NCBI GenBank assembly: GCA_902613655.1
Contig: CACMHR010000010.1
Span: forward strand, 1-21,549
Direction of reading: 5' to 3'
Source: Anoxypelagibacter sp902613655
Lineage (GTDB): Bacteria > Pseudomonadota > Alphaproteobacteria > Pelagibacterales > Pelagibacteraceae
DNA: 21,549 nt
Position 1 is the first letter of the stretch; every line of letters starts with the position of its first letter. This document shows, in pieces, positions 1-7,648 of this stretch. The notes beneath the pieces are model-generated. The model was not told the DNA's origin, ran no database searches, and saw only the letters and a list, made by a program, of their open reading frames with translations. Both the position numbers and the translations under genes were made by a program.

Positions 1-300
1 GTTAGTAAAAGTGATGAAAATGCTTTTAAAAACAATATTAGATTGGGAGGTATGGTTAAACCAGGTTCAGTAAAAACAGATAATAATGAAATTAAATTTA
101 TAGTTACAGACTACAAAAAGGAGATAATTGTTATTTATCAAGGAACAGTCCCAGCTCTTTTTGCAGAGGGGAAGGGAGTTGTTGCTGAAGGAAAATTGCA
201 AGATAAAAAACTTTTTTTAGCTAAAAGAATTTTGGCTAAACATGATGAGAACTATATGCCTCCAGAGATCAAAGAAAGTTTAAGACAAAATGTTAAGTAA
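1..300 (+). CDS. ccmE: Cytochrome c-type biogenesis heme chaperone CcmE (5' end outside window)
   Basis: CcmE is a periplasmic, membrane-anchored heme chaperone that binds heme covalently and hands it to the CcmF/CcmH ligase. The frame is open from base 1, so the N-terminal anchor lies upstream of the window. The visible part is the OB-fold core: LGGMVKPGSV, then PALFAEGKGVVAEG, then the heme-attachment motif LAKHDENY, whose His codon is at 241-243, followed by the usual PPE. This matches the C-terminal half of E. coli CcmE closely. The stop (298-300) overlaps the start of ccmF by 11 bases, so the two are probably translationally coupled. An internal ATG at 43 is not the start, because family homology continues upstream of it. 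Identification is firm. Confidence 0.95.
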   Translation, partial: VSKSDENAFKNNIRLGGMVKPGSVKTDNNEIKFIVTDYKKEIIVIYQGTVPALFAEGKGVVAEGKLQDKKLFLAKRILAKHDENYMPPEIKESLRQNVK

Positions 301-2167
301 TTTTGGCACAATAGTTTCGATCATATCTTTGTTGTTATCTTTTTCTCTTTTGTATCTATTTTATTATGATTTAAAATTATTAAATAATAAAATATCCAAA
401 AAAATATATAAGTTTGCGTTTTTGCAAATTTTATTCACTTTTTTAAGTTTTATAATACTAATTTTAGCCTATGTAATTTCAGATTTTTCATTAATAAATG
501 TTTACGAAAATTCACACACTACAAAACCAATGTTTTATAAGATTTCTGGTACTTGGGGAAACCACGAAGGTAGTTTGCTATTATGGATTAATATATTGGT
601 ATTATTTTCTTTTTTATTTTTAATTTTTAATAAGAATAAAAACAAAGATTTCAAACTTTATACTCTTATTTTTCAAAATTTATTAATTTCAGTTTTTTTA
701 ATATTTTTATTAACAAACTCAAACCCATTTTCACTATTATATCCAATTCCATCTGAAGGAATGGGTTTGAATCCTATTTTGCAAGATCCTGCATTGGCAA
801 TTCATCCTCCACTACTTTATATTGGTTTTGTAGGATCATCGATTTATTTTTCAATAGCCTTAGCTGCACTTATATCAAGAGTAGATTCGAAATCTTTAGC
901 ATTAACGATTAAACCCTGGGTTTCAGTTTCATGGACATTTCAAACTTTGGGTATACTTGTTGGATCCATCTGGGCTTACTATGAATTAGGATGGGGTGGC
1001 TTTTGGTTTTGGGACCCTGTTGAAAATTCTTCTTTAATGCCATGGTTTTTGATGACAGCATTACTTCATTCAGTTTTAGTTTTAGAGAGACGAATTGGAC
1101 TTTATTCATGGGTAATAATTTTAAGTATTTTGACTTTCACCATGAGTGTTGTGGGAACTTTTTTAGTTAGATCAGGAATATTAAATTCTGTACATACATT
1201 TGCAAACGATCCTTCGAGAGGATTATTTATATTGTCATTTCTAGCTTTGATGGTCTTTTCATCAATTTTTATTTTCTTTAGATATGCACCTGAGGATAAT
1301 AAAAATTACAAAATTTTTTCTAAAGAATCTTTTATATTAGCAAACAACTGGTTTATGATATTCTTTTTGGCCGTAGTATTAATTGGAACTTTGTATCCTG
1401 TTTTCCTTGATACCTTGACTGGGCAAAAAATATCAGTTGGTCCTCCTTATTATAATTTTATTTTAGCTCCATTTTTAATACCTTTATTATTTTTGATGAC
1501 ATCTGGACCAAATCATAAATGGATATCGTCGGATATAAAGGGGATATTCAATATCACTTTATTCATATCTGTAATTATATTTTCTATAATTTTTTTTGTA
1601 ATTGAAGAGATCAGTTTATTATTATTTTTGATTCTATTATTTTCAATCTATTTAATAATTCAAACCATTTTTGATTTTTATGAAACTTTTAAAAACAAAA
1701 ATATTAATTTATCTAGAATTATTTCGCATTTTGGGTTTGGGTTGTTGATTTTATCTATATCTCTTAATCAAATATTTTCTGTTGAAAAAAGTTTTAATGC
1801 TAAGTTAGGCGATGAAAAGATTTTTCAAAATTATATTATAAAATTTAATAATTTAGAAACATTTTCTAAAAATAACTTTAAGTCTGTGAAAGGTCAATTT
1901 GAGGTTATAGATACAAAAAAAACTAGAAGCCAGTTTTTATCGCCAGAAATTAGAGTATATAATCAACCGGAAACAATCACCTATGAAGCGTCTATTAATA
2001 CTAGGCTTTTTTCTGATACCTATCTAACAATGAGCAATATCTCAAACTCAGATATTTTTAATGTTAAATTCCAAAAAAAACCGTTTATGAATTTTATTTG
2101 GTTTTCTGTTTTATTAATTTCACTAGGAGGAATATTTCAATTTTTAAGATTTAGAACAAAAACATGA
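290..2167 (+). CDS. ccmF: Heme lyase subunit CcmF (cytochrome c maturation, System I)
   Basis: CcmF is a polytopic inner-membrane protein that, with CcmH, attaches heme from holo-CcmE to the CXXCH motif of apocytochromes c. At 625 residues it is close to the family size (about 650). The WWD heme-handling signature WGGFWFWDPVENSSLMPW starts near residue 235. Hydrophobic segments run through most of the protein, and a soluble periplasmic stretch near residues 500-590 precedes a last membrane helix. Conserved His pockets such as IHPPLLYIG and SVHTFANDP flank the WWD region. The start ATG lies inside ccmE and the stop overlaps the ccmG start (ATGA at 2164-2167), typical of an operon. Nothing looks broken. 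Confidence 0.96.
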   Translation: MLSNFGTIVSIISLLLSFSLLYLFYYDLKLLNNKISKKIYKFAFLQILFTFLSFIILILAYVISDFSLINVYENSHTTKPMFYKISGTWGNHEGSLLLWINILVLFSFLFLIFNKNKNKDFKLYTLIFQNLLISVFLIFLLTNSNPFSLLYPIPSEGMGLNPILQDPALAIHPPLLYIGFVGSSIYFSIALAALISRVDSKSLALTIKPWVSVSWTFQTLGILVGSIWAYYELGWGGFWFWDPVENSSLMPWFLMTALLHSVLVLERRIGLYSWVIILSILTFTMSVVGTFLVRSGILNSVHTFANDPSRGLFILSFLALMVFSSIFIFFRYAPEDNKNYKIFSKESFILANNWFMIFFLAVVLIGTLYPVFLDTLTGQKISVGPPYYNFILAPFLIPLLFLMTSGPNHKWISSDIKGIFNITLFISVIIFSIIFFVIEEISLLLFLILLFSIYLIIQTIFDFYETFKNKNINLSRIISHFGFGLLILSISLNQIFSVEKSFNAKLGDEKIFQNYIIKFNNLETFSKNNFKSVKGQFEVIDTKKTRSQFLSPEIRVYNQPETITYEASINTRLFSDTYLTMSNISNSDIFNVKFQKKPFMNFIWFSVLLISLGGIFQFLRFRTKT

Positions 2168-2682
2168 AAAAAAAATATTTAGTTATAATCTATTCAATCG
2201 CCATATTTATTTTTTTTGTTCTATATTTAAGCTTAGGCAAAAATAAAGTCTACTCAACCCAAGACAATATTGGAAAAAAAATTCCAGAAATCCGATTGAA
2301 TTATTTTAATAAAGATGGGTATTTTGATACTAAGGAAATATCAAATTCCAAATTTACTTTGTTGAATTTTTGGGCGTCTTGGTGCGGTCCTTGTAGAAAA
2401 GAACATAAACACTTAATGGAATTGAGCGTTAATTCTAAATTAAAAATTATTGGTGTTAATTTTAAGGATGAGAAAAAGAATGCTATCAAATTTTTAAGTG
2501 AAATGGGCAATCCTTTCTCTATTTTAACTACGGATTTTGATGGAAAAAAATCTGTAAATTTTGGTATTTATGGAATTCCCGAAACTATTTTAATAAATGA
2601 GGACTTGAAGATTCTGAAAAAATACGTTGGCCCAATTGATACTAAAGATGTTAGAGAAATAAAAAAAATAATAAATAAATGA
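2164..2682 (+). CDS. ccmG: Thiol:disulfide interchange protein CcmG/DsbE
   Basis: A periplasmic thioredoxin-fold protein that reduces the cysteine pair of apocytochrome c (or of CcmH) before heme attachment. Residues 5-24 form an uncleaved N-terminal membrane anchor. The active site is WCGPC at residues 73-77 within NFWASWCGPCRKEH, and the cis-proline region is YGIPETILI, both as in the DsbE/TlpA group. The length of 172 residues is normal. The gene is joined by 4-base ATGA overlaps to ccmF before it and ccmH after it, so all are probably read from one transcript. A generic TlpA-like role is the only real alternative, and the ccm context argues against it. Confidence 0.95.
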   Translation: MKKKYLVIIYSIAIFIFFVLYLSLGKNKVYSTQDNIGKKIPEIRLNYFNKDGYFDTKEISNSKFTLLNFWASWCGPCRKEHKHLMELSVNSKLKIIGVNFKDEKKNAIKFLSEMGNPFSILTTDFDGKKSVNFGIYGIPETILINEDLKILKKYVGPIDTKDVREIKKIINK

Positions 2683-3044
2683 AAATACTGTCACTAATAA
2701 TAATATTACTTTTTAATAACACAATTTCTTTTAGTAATGAAAATAAAACAAATGAAATTTTAAAAAATTTAAGATGTTTGGTATGTCAAGGTCAAACCAT
2801 ATCAGACTCCAACTCAGATTTTGCTTTAACCATAAAAGATGTAGTTAATGAAAAAGTGAATGAGGGATTAAGTAAAAAAGAAATATATAGTTTTTTATCT
2901 GATAAGTATGGCGACTGGATTCTGTTTAACACACCTTTAAAGAAAAACAGTTATTTTTTATGGTTTATGCCATATATTTTGTTTATTCTTGGTGGAGTAG
3001 TTCTCTATTTGGTAATTAAAAAAAAGGCCCAAAAAATAAAGTAA
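2679..3044 (+). CDS. ccmH: Cytochrome c maturation protein CcmH (CcmL/CycL type)
   Basis: A membrane-anchored periplasmic thioreductase that presents apocytochrome c to CcmF. It has an N-terminal signal segment (residues 1-19), then LRCLVCQGQTISDSNSDFA with the redox pair C33/C36, a helical core ending YGDWILFNTP, and one C-terminal membrane helix at about residues 92-113 with a Lys-rich tail. The length of 121 residues matches the short CcmL/CycL form, not the fused E. coli CcmH that carries a TPR domain. No ccmI (the separate TPR chaperone) follows: after 43 non-coding bases comes a PagL-like gene, so the operon seems to end here. Confidence 0.95.
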   Translation: MKILSLIIILLFNNTISFSNENKTNEILKNLRCLVCQGQTISDSNSDFALTIKDVVNEKVNEGLSKKEIYSFLSDKYGDWILFNTPLKKNSYFLWFMPYILFILGGVVLYLVIKKKAQKIK

Positions 3045-3087
3045 TAAACTATGTACTTTCTCAAATTAAAATTGTATTTTTTGATCA

Positions 3088-3726
3088 ATGAAGTTTAAAA
3101 TTTTAATCTATAAAATAATTTTTTGTTTCTTTTTAAATAGTTTATGTTTTGCAGAAACTAAATCATTGTACGGTAAGAAACTATTTTCTAAAGATAAAAC
3201 TAACAAAAGTATATCAGATAAAAACTCAAGTAAATCACTCTACGGCAAGAAATTATTTGCCAAAAAAAAAGATAGAAATACGAATGAATCCCAGGAAAAA
3301 TTTAATGGAATAAATTTTTATACTGGAATGTTCGATTTTAGTGATGATGGAAAAAGATCAGTTCTTTATGGAGTTGAACACCAAAATGAAAATTTGTATA
3401 GAGACACAATCTTTGGGAGAATAACACCGGTATCAGGAGCCATGATAACACAAGATACAGCAACTTACATTTATACCGGGGTTGAAACCAACTACTCAAT
3501 CGGTAAATTAAATATTACACCAAGTTTTACGCCGGGTTTGTATAGCAAAGGCGATGGAAAAGATTTAGGGCATCCATTAGAATTTAAAAGCGAAGTTCAA
3601 ATGTCAATTGATTTGAGCGAGGGTACTAATTTAGGAATGTCATATAACCATGTATCTAATGCCAGCTTAGGAGATAAAAACCCTGGAGCAAATAGTTACA
3701 TGTTCAATTTCCTCAAAAAATTCTAA
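3088..3726 (+). CDS. pagL: PagL-like lipid A 3-O-deacylase (acyloxyacyl hydrolase family), outer membrane
   Basis: PagL enzymes are small outer-membrane beta-barrels that remove the 3-O acyl chain of lipid A. Residues 1-22 look like a signal peptide (cleavage near FA-E). Residues 25-62 are a Lys/Ser-rich linker that carries the peptide KSLYGKKLF twice (25-33 and 49-57). The barrel domain starts around residue 73 and ends with the diagnostic SYNHVSNASLG...NPGANSY and a terminal Phe. H188 and S190 fit the catalytic His and Ser of the family. The position 14 residues after the His, where P. aeruginosa PagL has its Glu as I recall it, is Asn202 here. The gene lies 43 bases after ccmH and 14 bases before lldD, with no terminator visible on either side. 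Family assignment is good; activity on lipid A is inferred. Confidence 0.8.
   Translation: MKFKILIYKIIFCFFLNSLCFAETKSLYGKKLFSKDKTNKSISDKNSSKSLYGKKLFAKKKDRNTNESQEKFNGINFYTGMFDFSDDGKRSVLYGVEHQNENLYRDTIFGRITPVSGAMITQDTATYIYTGVETNYSIGKLNITPSFTPGLYSKGDGKDLGHPLEFKSEVQMSIDLSEGTNLGMSYNHVSNASLGDKNPGANSYMFNFLKKF
3160..3258 (+). repeat. Direct duplication of a 9-residue peptide in the PagL-like protein
   Basis: KSLYGKKLF is encoded at 3160-3186 and again at 3232-3258, 72 bases apart start to start, and each copy is followed by Ser/Ala-Lys. The two DNA copies differ at several synonymous positions (ttg/ctc, ggt/ggc, cta/tta) while the peptide is identical. This suggests the peptide, not the DNA, is being conserved. 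It lies between the signal peptide and the barrel domain, so it should face the periplasm. The role is unknown. Confidence 0.75.
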
Positions 3727-3740
3727 ATTATTTAAGAAGA

Positions 3741-4898
3741 ATGAATTTAAAAGATTGTTATAATTTTGAGGATTTTAGAAAACTAGCTAAAAAAAAATTA
3801 CCTTCCCCAATTTTTCATTACATCGATGGTGGATCTGATGATGAGTCCACTTTAAGAAGAAATACTGACTCTTTTAATGATTGCGATTTAGTTCCTAATG
3901 TTCTGGCTAGTGTTGGAAAACCTGACCTATCAACTACTTTATTTGGAAAAAAAATTGATATACCAATTTTTCTTTCACCTGCGGCGATGCAGAGACTCTA
4001 TCATCCAGATGGAGACAGAGCCTCGGCAAGAGCAGCAGAAAAATTTAATACTTTTTATAGCATGTCTTCTATGGGGAATAATACTATAGAAGAGGTCTCA
4101 AATATTTCTGGTGGACCAAAGATGTTTCAACTTTATGTTCACAAAGACAGGTCAATCTCTGATGATTTAATTGATAGATCAAGAAGATCTGGGTTTGACG
4201 CAATGTGCTTAACAGTAGATACGTTAGTAGCAGGCAATAGAGAGAAAGATCATAGAACAGGATTTACAACTCCACCAAAACTTACGCTTGAAAGTCTAAT
4301 GAGTTTTGCAATGCGACCTCAGTGGGTTTTTAATTATTTAACTGGTAAAAAATTTGAGCTAGCAAATGTTAAAAAGAAAACGGACAAAGGAACAAATATA
4401 GCAAAATCTGTAATTGAATATATCAATGAACAATACGACCCAGCTATGGGCTGGAAAGATGCAGAGTATTGTGCAAAAAAATGGAATGGACCTTTCGCAT
4501 TGAAGGGAGTTATGTCTGTTGAAGATGCAAAAAGAGCAATTGATATTGGATGTACGGCGATCATGATATCTAATCATGGAGGACGTCAACTTGATGGATC
4601 TAGATCTCCTTTCGATCAAGTTAAAGCAATTTCAGACGCTGTTGGTGACAAGTTAGAAATTATTTTAGATGGAGGAGTTAGAAGGGGGACACATGTATTA
4701 AAAGCCATTGCTGCCGGTGCTAAGGCGTGTAGTTTTGGTAAAATGTTTTTATTTTCTTTAGCTGCAGGAGGCCAACAAGGTGTTGAACGTCTATTGCAAA
4801 ATATGCATGACGAAATAAATAGAAACATGGTTTTAATGGGTTGCAAAAATTTAAAAGAGTTGAATAGTTCTAAATTAATTTATAGAAATAGAATATAA
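3741..4898 (+). CDS. lldD: FMN-dependent 2-hydroxyacid dehydrogenase, L-lactate dehydrogenase (LldD) type
   Basis: Oxidises an L-2-hydroxy acid, most likely L-lactate to pyruvate, passing electrons to quinone; related enzymes use glycolate. The 385 residues cover the whole FMN-binding TIM barrel. The N-terminal FRKLAKKKLPSPIFHYIDGG matches the family start. K255 lies in FALKGV, and the active-site signature SNHGGRQLDG carries the catalytic base H279. The FMN phosphate region DGGVRRGTHVLKA follows, and the C-terminal LMG...LNSSKL is LldD-like. The start is supported by an AAGAAG purine run just upstream. An aminotransferase and glycolate oxidase genes follow in the same direction, pointing to 2-hydroxyacid catabolism. 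Exact substrate cannot be read from the sequence. Confidence 0.88.
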   Translation: MNLKDCYNFEDFRKLAKKKLPSPIFHYIDGGSDDESTLRRNTDSFNDCDLVPNVLASVGKPDLSTTLFGKKIDIPIFLSPAAMQRLYHPDGDRASARAAEKFNTFYSMSSMGNNTIEEVSNISGGPKMFQLYVHKDRSISDDLIDRSRRSGFDAMCLTVDTLVAGNREKDHRTGFTTPPKLTLESLMSFAMRPQWVFNYLTGKKFELANVKKKTDKGTNIAKSVIEYINEQYDPAMGWKDAEYCAKKWNGPFALKGVMSVEDAKRAIDIGCTAIMISNHGGRQLDGSRSPFDQVKAISDAVGDKLEIILDGGVRRGTHVLKAIAAGAKACSFGKMFLFSLAAGGQQGVERLLQNMHDEINRNMVLMGCKNLKELNSSKLIYRNRI

Positions 4899-4912
4899 GG
4901 AAAAATCAAATT

Positions 4913-6073
4913 ATGAAACTAGCAAAAAGTTTAGATAGATTAGGAACGGAAACTGCTTTTAGCGTGCTTGCTGAGGCAAAAAAATTAGAAGCCGCAGGCA
5001 AACCAATGATACATTTGGGATTGGGTCAGCCTGATTTTAAAACTCCTAAGCATATTGTGGATGCCGCAAAAAAAGCATTGGATGACGGACATCACGGTTA
5101 TGTTTTATCAAATGGCATACTTGAGTGTAGGCAGTCAGTAACTAGGAAAATTAAAAAACTTTATAATCAAGACATTGATCCGGAAAGAATAATAATAATG
5201 CCAGGAGGAAAACCCACTATGAGTTACGCTATACAATGTTTTGGTGAGCCAGGAGTAGAAATAATTCATCCAACACCTGCGTTTCCAATTTATGAATCTA
5301 TGATAAATTTTACAGGCGCAAAACCCGTACCATATGATTTAACCGAAGATAAAGATTTAAAATTTAATCCTGAAAAAATATTATCTTTAATAACTGACAA
5401 GACAAGATTACTAGTTTTAATTAATCCAAATAATCCAACTGGAAGCTTTGTCGAAAAGTCAGATATTGATGTATTAGCTGAGGGCCTCAGAAAGCATCCA
5501 CATGTAACAATTTTGAGTGATGAGATTTATAGCAGACAAATCTTTGATGGAAAAGAAATGCCTACTTTTTTTAATTATCCAGAACTAAGGGAGCGGTTAA
5601 TAGTTCTTGAGGGTTGGAGCAAAGCATATTCAATGACAGGATGGAGATTGGGTTGGAGCTTCTGGCCAAAAAATCTAGTAGAGCATGTGAACAAACTTTT
5701 AATCAATAGTGTTTCTTGCGTTAATGCTGCTGCGCAATTTGCAGGGATAGCAGCTTTGGATGGACCTGATGAATCTATAAATGAAATGATGAGAAAATTT
5801 TCAATTAGAAGAAAACTTATTCACGAAGGTTTAAACAGTTTACCTGGTGTTGAATGTAGTTTACCAGGAGGCGCGTTCTATGCGTTCCCAAAAGTAATTG
5901 GAACAGGTATGGACGGCAAAGAGTTTGCAAGAAAATGCATGCACGAAGCTGGTGTTGCCATAGTACCTGGCACTGCTTTTGGAAAAACTGCCCAAGATTA
6001 CGTAAGATTTAGTTTTGCAGCATCTAGTGACAATATTTCTCAGGCATTAGATAAAATTAAAAAGATTCTTTAA
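4913..6073 (+). CDS. PLP-dependent class I/II aminotransferase (aspartate aminotransferase fold)
   Basis: A complete fold-type I aminotransferase of 386 residues. Visible landmarks are NPNNPTG at 171-177 (N174 contacts the cofactor), SDEIY with D203 and Y206, the Schiff-base lysine K237 in GWSKAYSMTGWRLGW, and the carboxylate-binding R365 in YVRFSFA. An AAGGAA ribosome site precedes the ATG. It sits 14 bases after lldD and 75 bases before glcD. Between a lactate/glycolate-type dehydrogenase and glycolate oxidase, a tempting role is amination of the resulting 2-oxo acid: pyruvate to alanine or glyoxylate to glycine. This is inference from context, as the family also includes aspartate, alanine and aromatic aminotransferases and the motifs do not separate them. 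Confidence 0.88.
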   Translation: MKLAKSLDRLGTETAFSVLAEAKKLEAAGKPMIHLGLGQPDFKTPKHIVDAAKKALDDGHHGYVLSNGILECRQSVTRKIKKLYNQDIDPERIIIMPGGKPTMSYAIQCFGEPGVEIIHPTPAFPIYESMINFTGAKPVPYDLTEDKDLKFNPEKILSLITDKTRLLVLINPNNPTGSFVEKSDIDVLAEGLRKHPHVTILSDEIYSRQIFDGKEMPTFFNYPELRERLIVLEGWSKAYSMTGWRLGWSFWPKNLVEHVNKLLINSVSCVNAAAQFAGIAALDGPDESINEMMRKFSIRRKLIHEGLNSLPGVECSLPGGAFYAFPKVIGTGMDGKEFARKCMHEAGVAIVPGTAFGKTAQDYVRFSFAASSDNISQALDKIKKIL

Positions 6074-6112
6074 GAAAATTCATAATTTTTGCAAGATTAT
6101 TAAAAATTTAAT

Positions 6113-6140
6113 TTTGACCCAATTAAATTATAAATATAAT
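6113..6140 (+). promoter_or_regulatory. Possible sigma-70 promoter for glcDEF
   Basis: TTTGAC (6113-6118) is followed 16 bases later by a perfect TATAAT (6135-6140) in the 75-base gap before glcD. The predicted transcription start (about 6147) falls 1-3 bases before the ATG at 6149. The transcript would therefore be leaderless or nearly so, or translation starts at the next Met codon (6164). The whole gap is A+T-rich, so a chance match is possible. Confidence 0.4.
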
Positions 6141-6148
6141 ATATTGTT

Positions 6149-7648
6149 ATGAGTTCTTTAAAAATGCCTAAAGTTGATAGGCAAATATTAAAAAATAAAG
6201 ATAAAATTGTAAATGACATTTCCGCTTTTACACAAAAAGGAAATATTTTATCTGAAAACGAAGAGCTTAAACCATATGAAACCGATGGTTTAGCTGCCTA
6301 TAAACAAACTCCAATGTTAGTGGTTCTTCCTGAAAACACAAATGAAGTTAGCAAAATATTATCTTACTGTAACAAAAATAAAATAAAAGTAGTTCCAAGA
6401 GGTGCTGGAACTGGTTTAGCTGGAAGTGCGTTACCTTTAGCAGACTGCATTTTACTAGGACTAGGAAAGTTTAATAAGATTAAAGAAATAGATTATAATA
6501 ATAGATGTGTCGTGGCTCAACCCGGAGTGACAAACTTATCTATTACACATGCAGTTCAAGATAAAGGTTTTTATTATGCTCCAGATCCATCGAGCCAAAT
6601 GGCATGTTCAATTGGAGGAAATGTTGCAGAAAATTCTGGAGGGGTTCACTCACTTAAATATGGAACTACAACTAATAATATTTTGGGAATAGAAGTAGTT
6701 TTAATGGATGGAACTATAACTAGAATTGGTGGCAAAGTTTTTGATGCCCCTGGTTATGATCTTCTGGGACTAATAACCGGATCAGAAGGATTACTTTGTG
6801 TGATAACAGAGGTGACTGTTAAAATCTTGAAAAAACCTGATACTGTCAAAGCAATACTTTTAGGTTTTCCAACAATCGAGGATGCGGGTAACTCTGTAAT
6901 GGAAATCATATCAAATGGAATTATTCCTGCTGGTATGGAAATTATGGATAAAGTTTTGCTCGAAGCAACAAATAATTTTTCAAAAGCAGGTTACCCTTTA
7001 GAAGCAGAGGCCATGCTGATCACAGAGTTAGATGGAACAAAATCTGAGGTAGATGAGTTAATAAAGAAAGTTGCAGAAATTTGTAAAAAAAATAAATGCA
7101 CAAGTGTCAAAATTAGTAAATCGGATGAGGAAAGAGCAAAGTTTTGGTCAGGAAGAAAAGCTGCATTCCCAGCTTGTGGTGAGATGGCACCAGATTATTA
7201 CTGTGTCGATGGAACTATACCTAGAAGTAAATTAGCAAAAGTATTAAGGGAAATTACTAAACTTTCGAAAAAATATAAATTACCAGTAGCAAATGCATTT
7301 CATGCTGGCGATGGAAACTTGCATCCGATAATTATGTTTGATGCCAATGACAAAATTTCGTTAGAGAAAACAGAAAAGTTTGGAGAAGATATATTAAAAT
7401 TATGCGTTAAGCACGGAGGTGTTTTGTCAGGAGAGCATGGAATTGGAATTGAAAAAAGAGAATTAATGTGTGAGATGTTTAACAATAATGATATACAACA
7501 ACAGATAAACATTAAAAATTCTCTAGATCCAAGTTCGTTATTAAATCCAGGAAAAGTATATCCAATTTTAAGAAAATGTGCTGAAGAAGGGAGACTACAT
7601 ATTCATGGAAGAGATAAATCAAAATTCTCCGACATCCCTAGATTTTAA
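6149..7648 (+). CDS. glcD: Glycolate oxidase subunit GlcD (FAD-linked)
   Basis: GlcD is the FAD-carrying catalytic subunit of the glycolate dehydrogenase complex GlcDEF, which oxidises glycolate to glyoxylate at the membrane with electrons going to quinone. It is 499 residues, the same as E. coli GlcD. The FAD-binding (PCMH) loop VPRGAGTGLAG is at 82-92, the second FAD segment includes CSIGGNVAENSGG, and the C-terminal oxidase domain has HAGDGNLHP (H385, H392) and SGEHGIGIEKRE (427-438), ending in a NPGK motif. Close relatives act on D-lactate, but three contiguous glcD-glcE-glcF genes favour glycolate. The ATG at 6149 has no clear Shine-Dalgarno; Met at 6164 is an alternative start. It overlaps glcE by 44 bases. 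Confidence 0.93.
   Translation: MSSLKMPKVDRQILKNKDKIVNDISAFTQKGNILSENEELKPYETDGLAAYKQTPMLVVLPENTNEVSKILSYCNKNKIKVVPRGAGTGLAGSALPLADCILLGLGKFNKIKEIDYNNRCVVAQPGVTNLSITHAVQDKGFYYAPDPSSQMACSIGGNVAENSGGVHSLKYGTTTNNILGIEVVLMDGTITRIGGKVFDAPGYDLLGLITGSEGLLCVITEVTVKILKKPDTVKAILLGFPTIEDAGNSVMEIISNGIIPAGMEIMDKVLLEATNNFSKAGYPLEAEAMLITELDGTKSEVDELIKKVAEICKKNKCTSVKISKSDEERAKFWSGRKAAFPACGEMAPDYYCVDGTIPRSKLAKVLREITKLSKKYKLPVANAFHAGDGNLHPIIMFDANDKISLEKTEKFGEDILKLCVKHGGVLSGEHGIGIEKRELMCEMFNNNDIQQQINIKNSLDPSSLLNPGKVYPILRKCAEEGRLHIHGRDKSKFSDIPRF

Noticed and set aside
3045..3087. A/T-rich gap after ccmH considered as a terminator
   Set aside because: There is a T-run but no stem of more than a few A-T pairs before it, so an intrinsic terminator is not supported.
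3160..3258. Repeat pair considered as a mobile-element or CRISPR trace
   Set aside because: There are only two copies, in frame within a gene, with synonymous differences; this is a protein-level duplication.
4334..4846. Several 76-86-residue antisense ORFs opposite the lldD gene
   Set aside because: All are shadows of the conserved LldD frame, overlapping each other in different frames with no independent signal.
7578..7604. GTG start extending GlcE by nine residues into glcD
   Set aside because: The ATG at 7605 has a purine-rich AAGGGAG upstream and gives a shorter overlap; nothing in the extra residues looks conserved.
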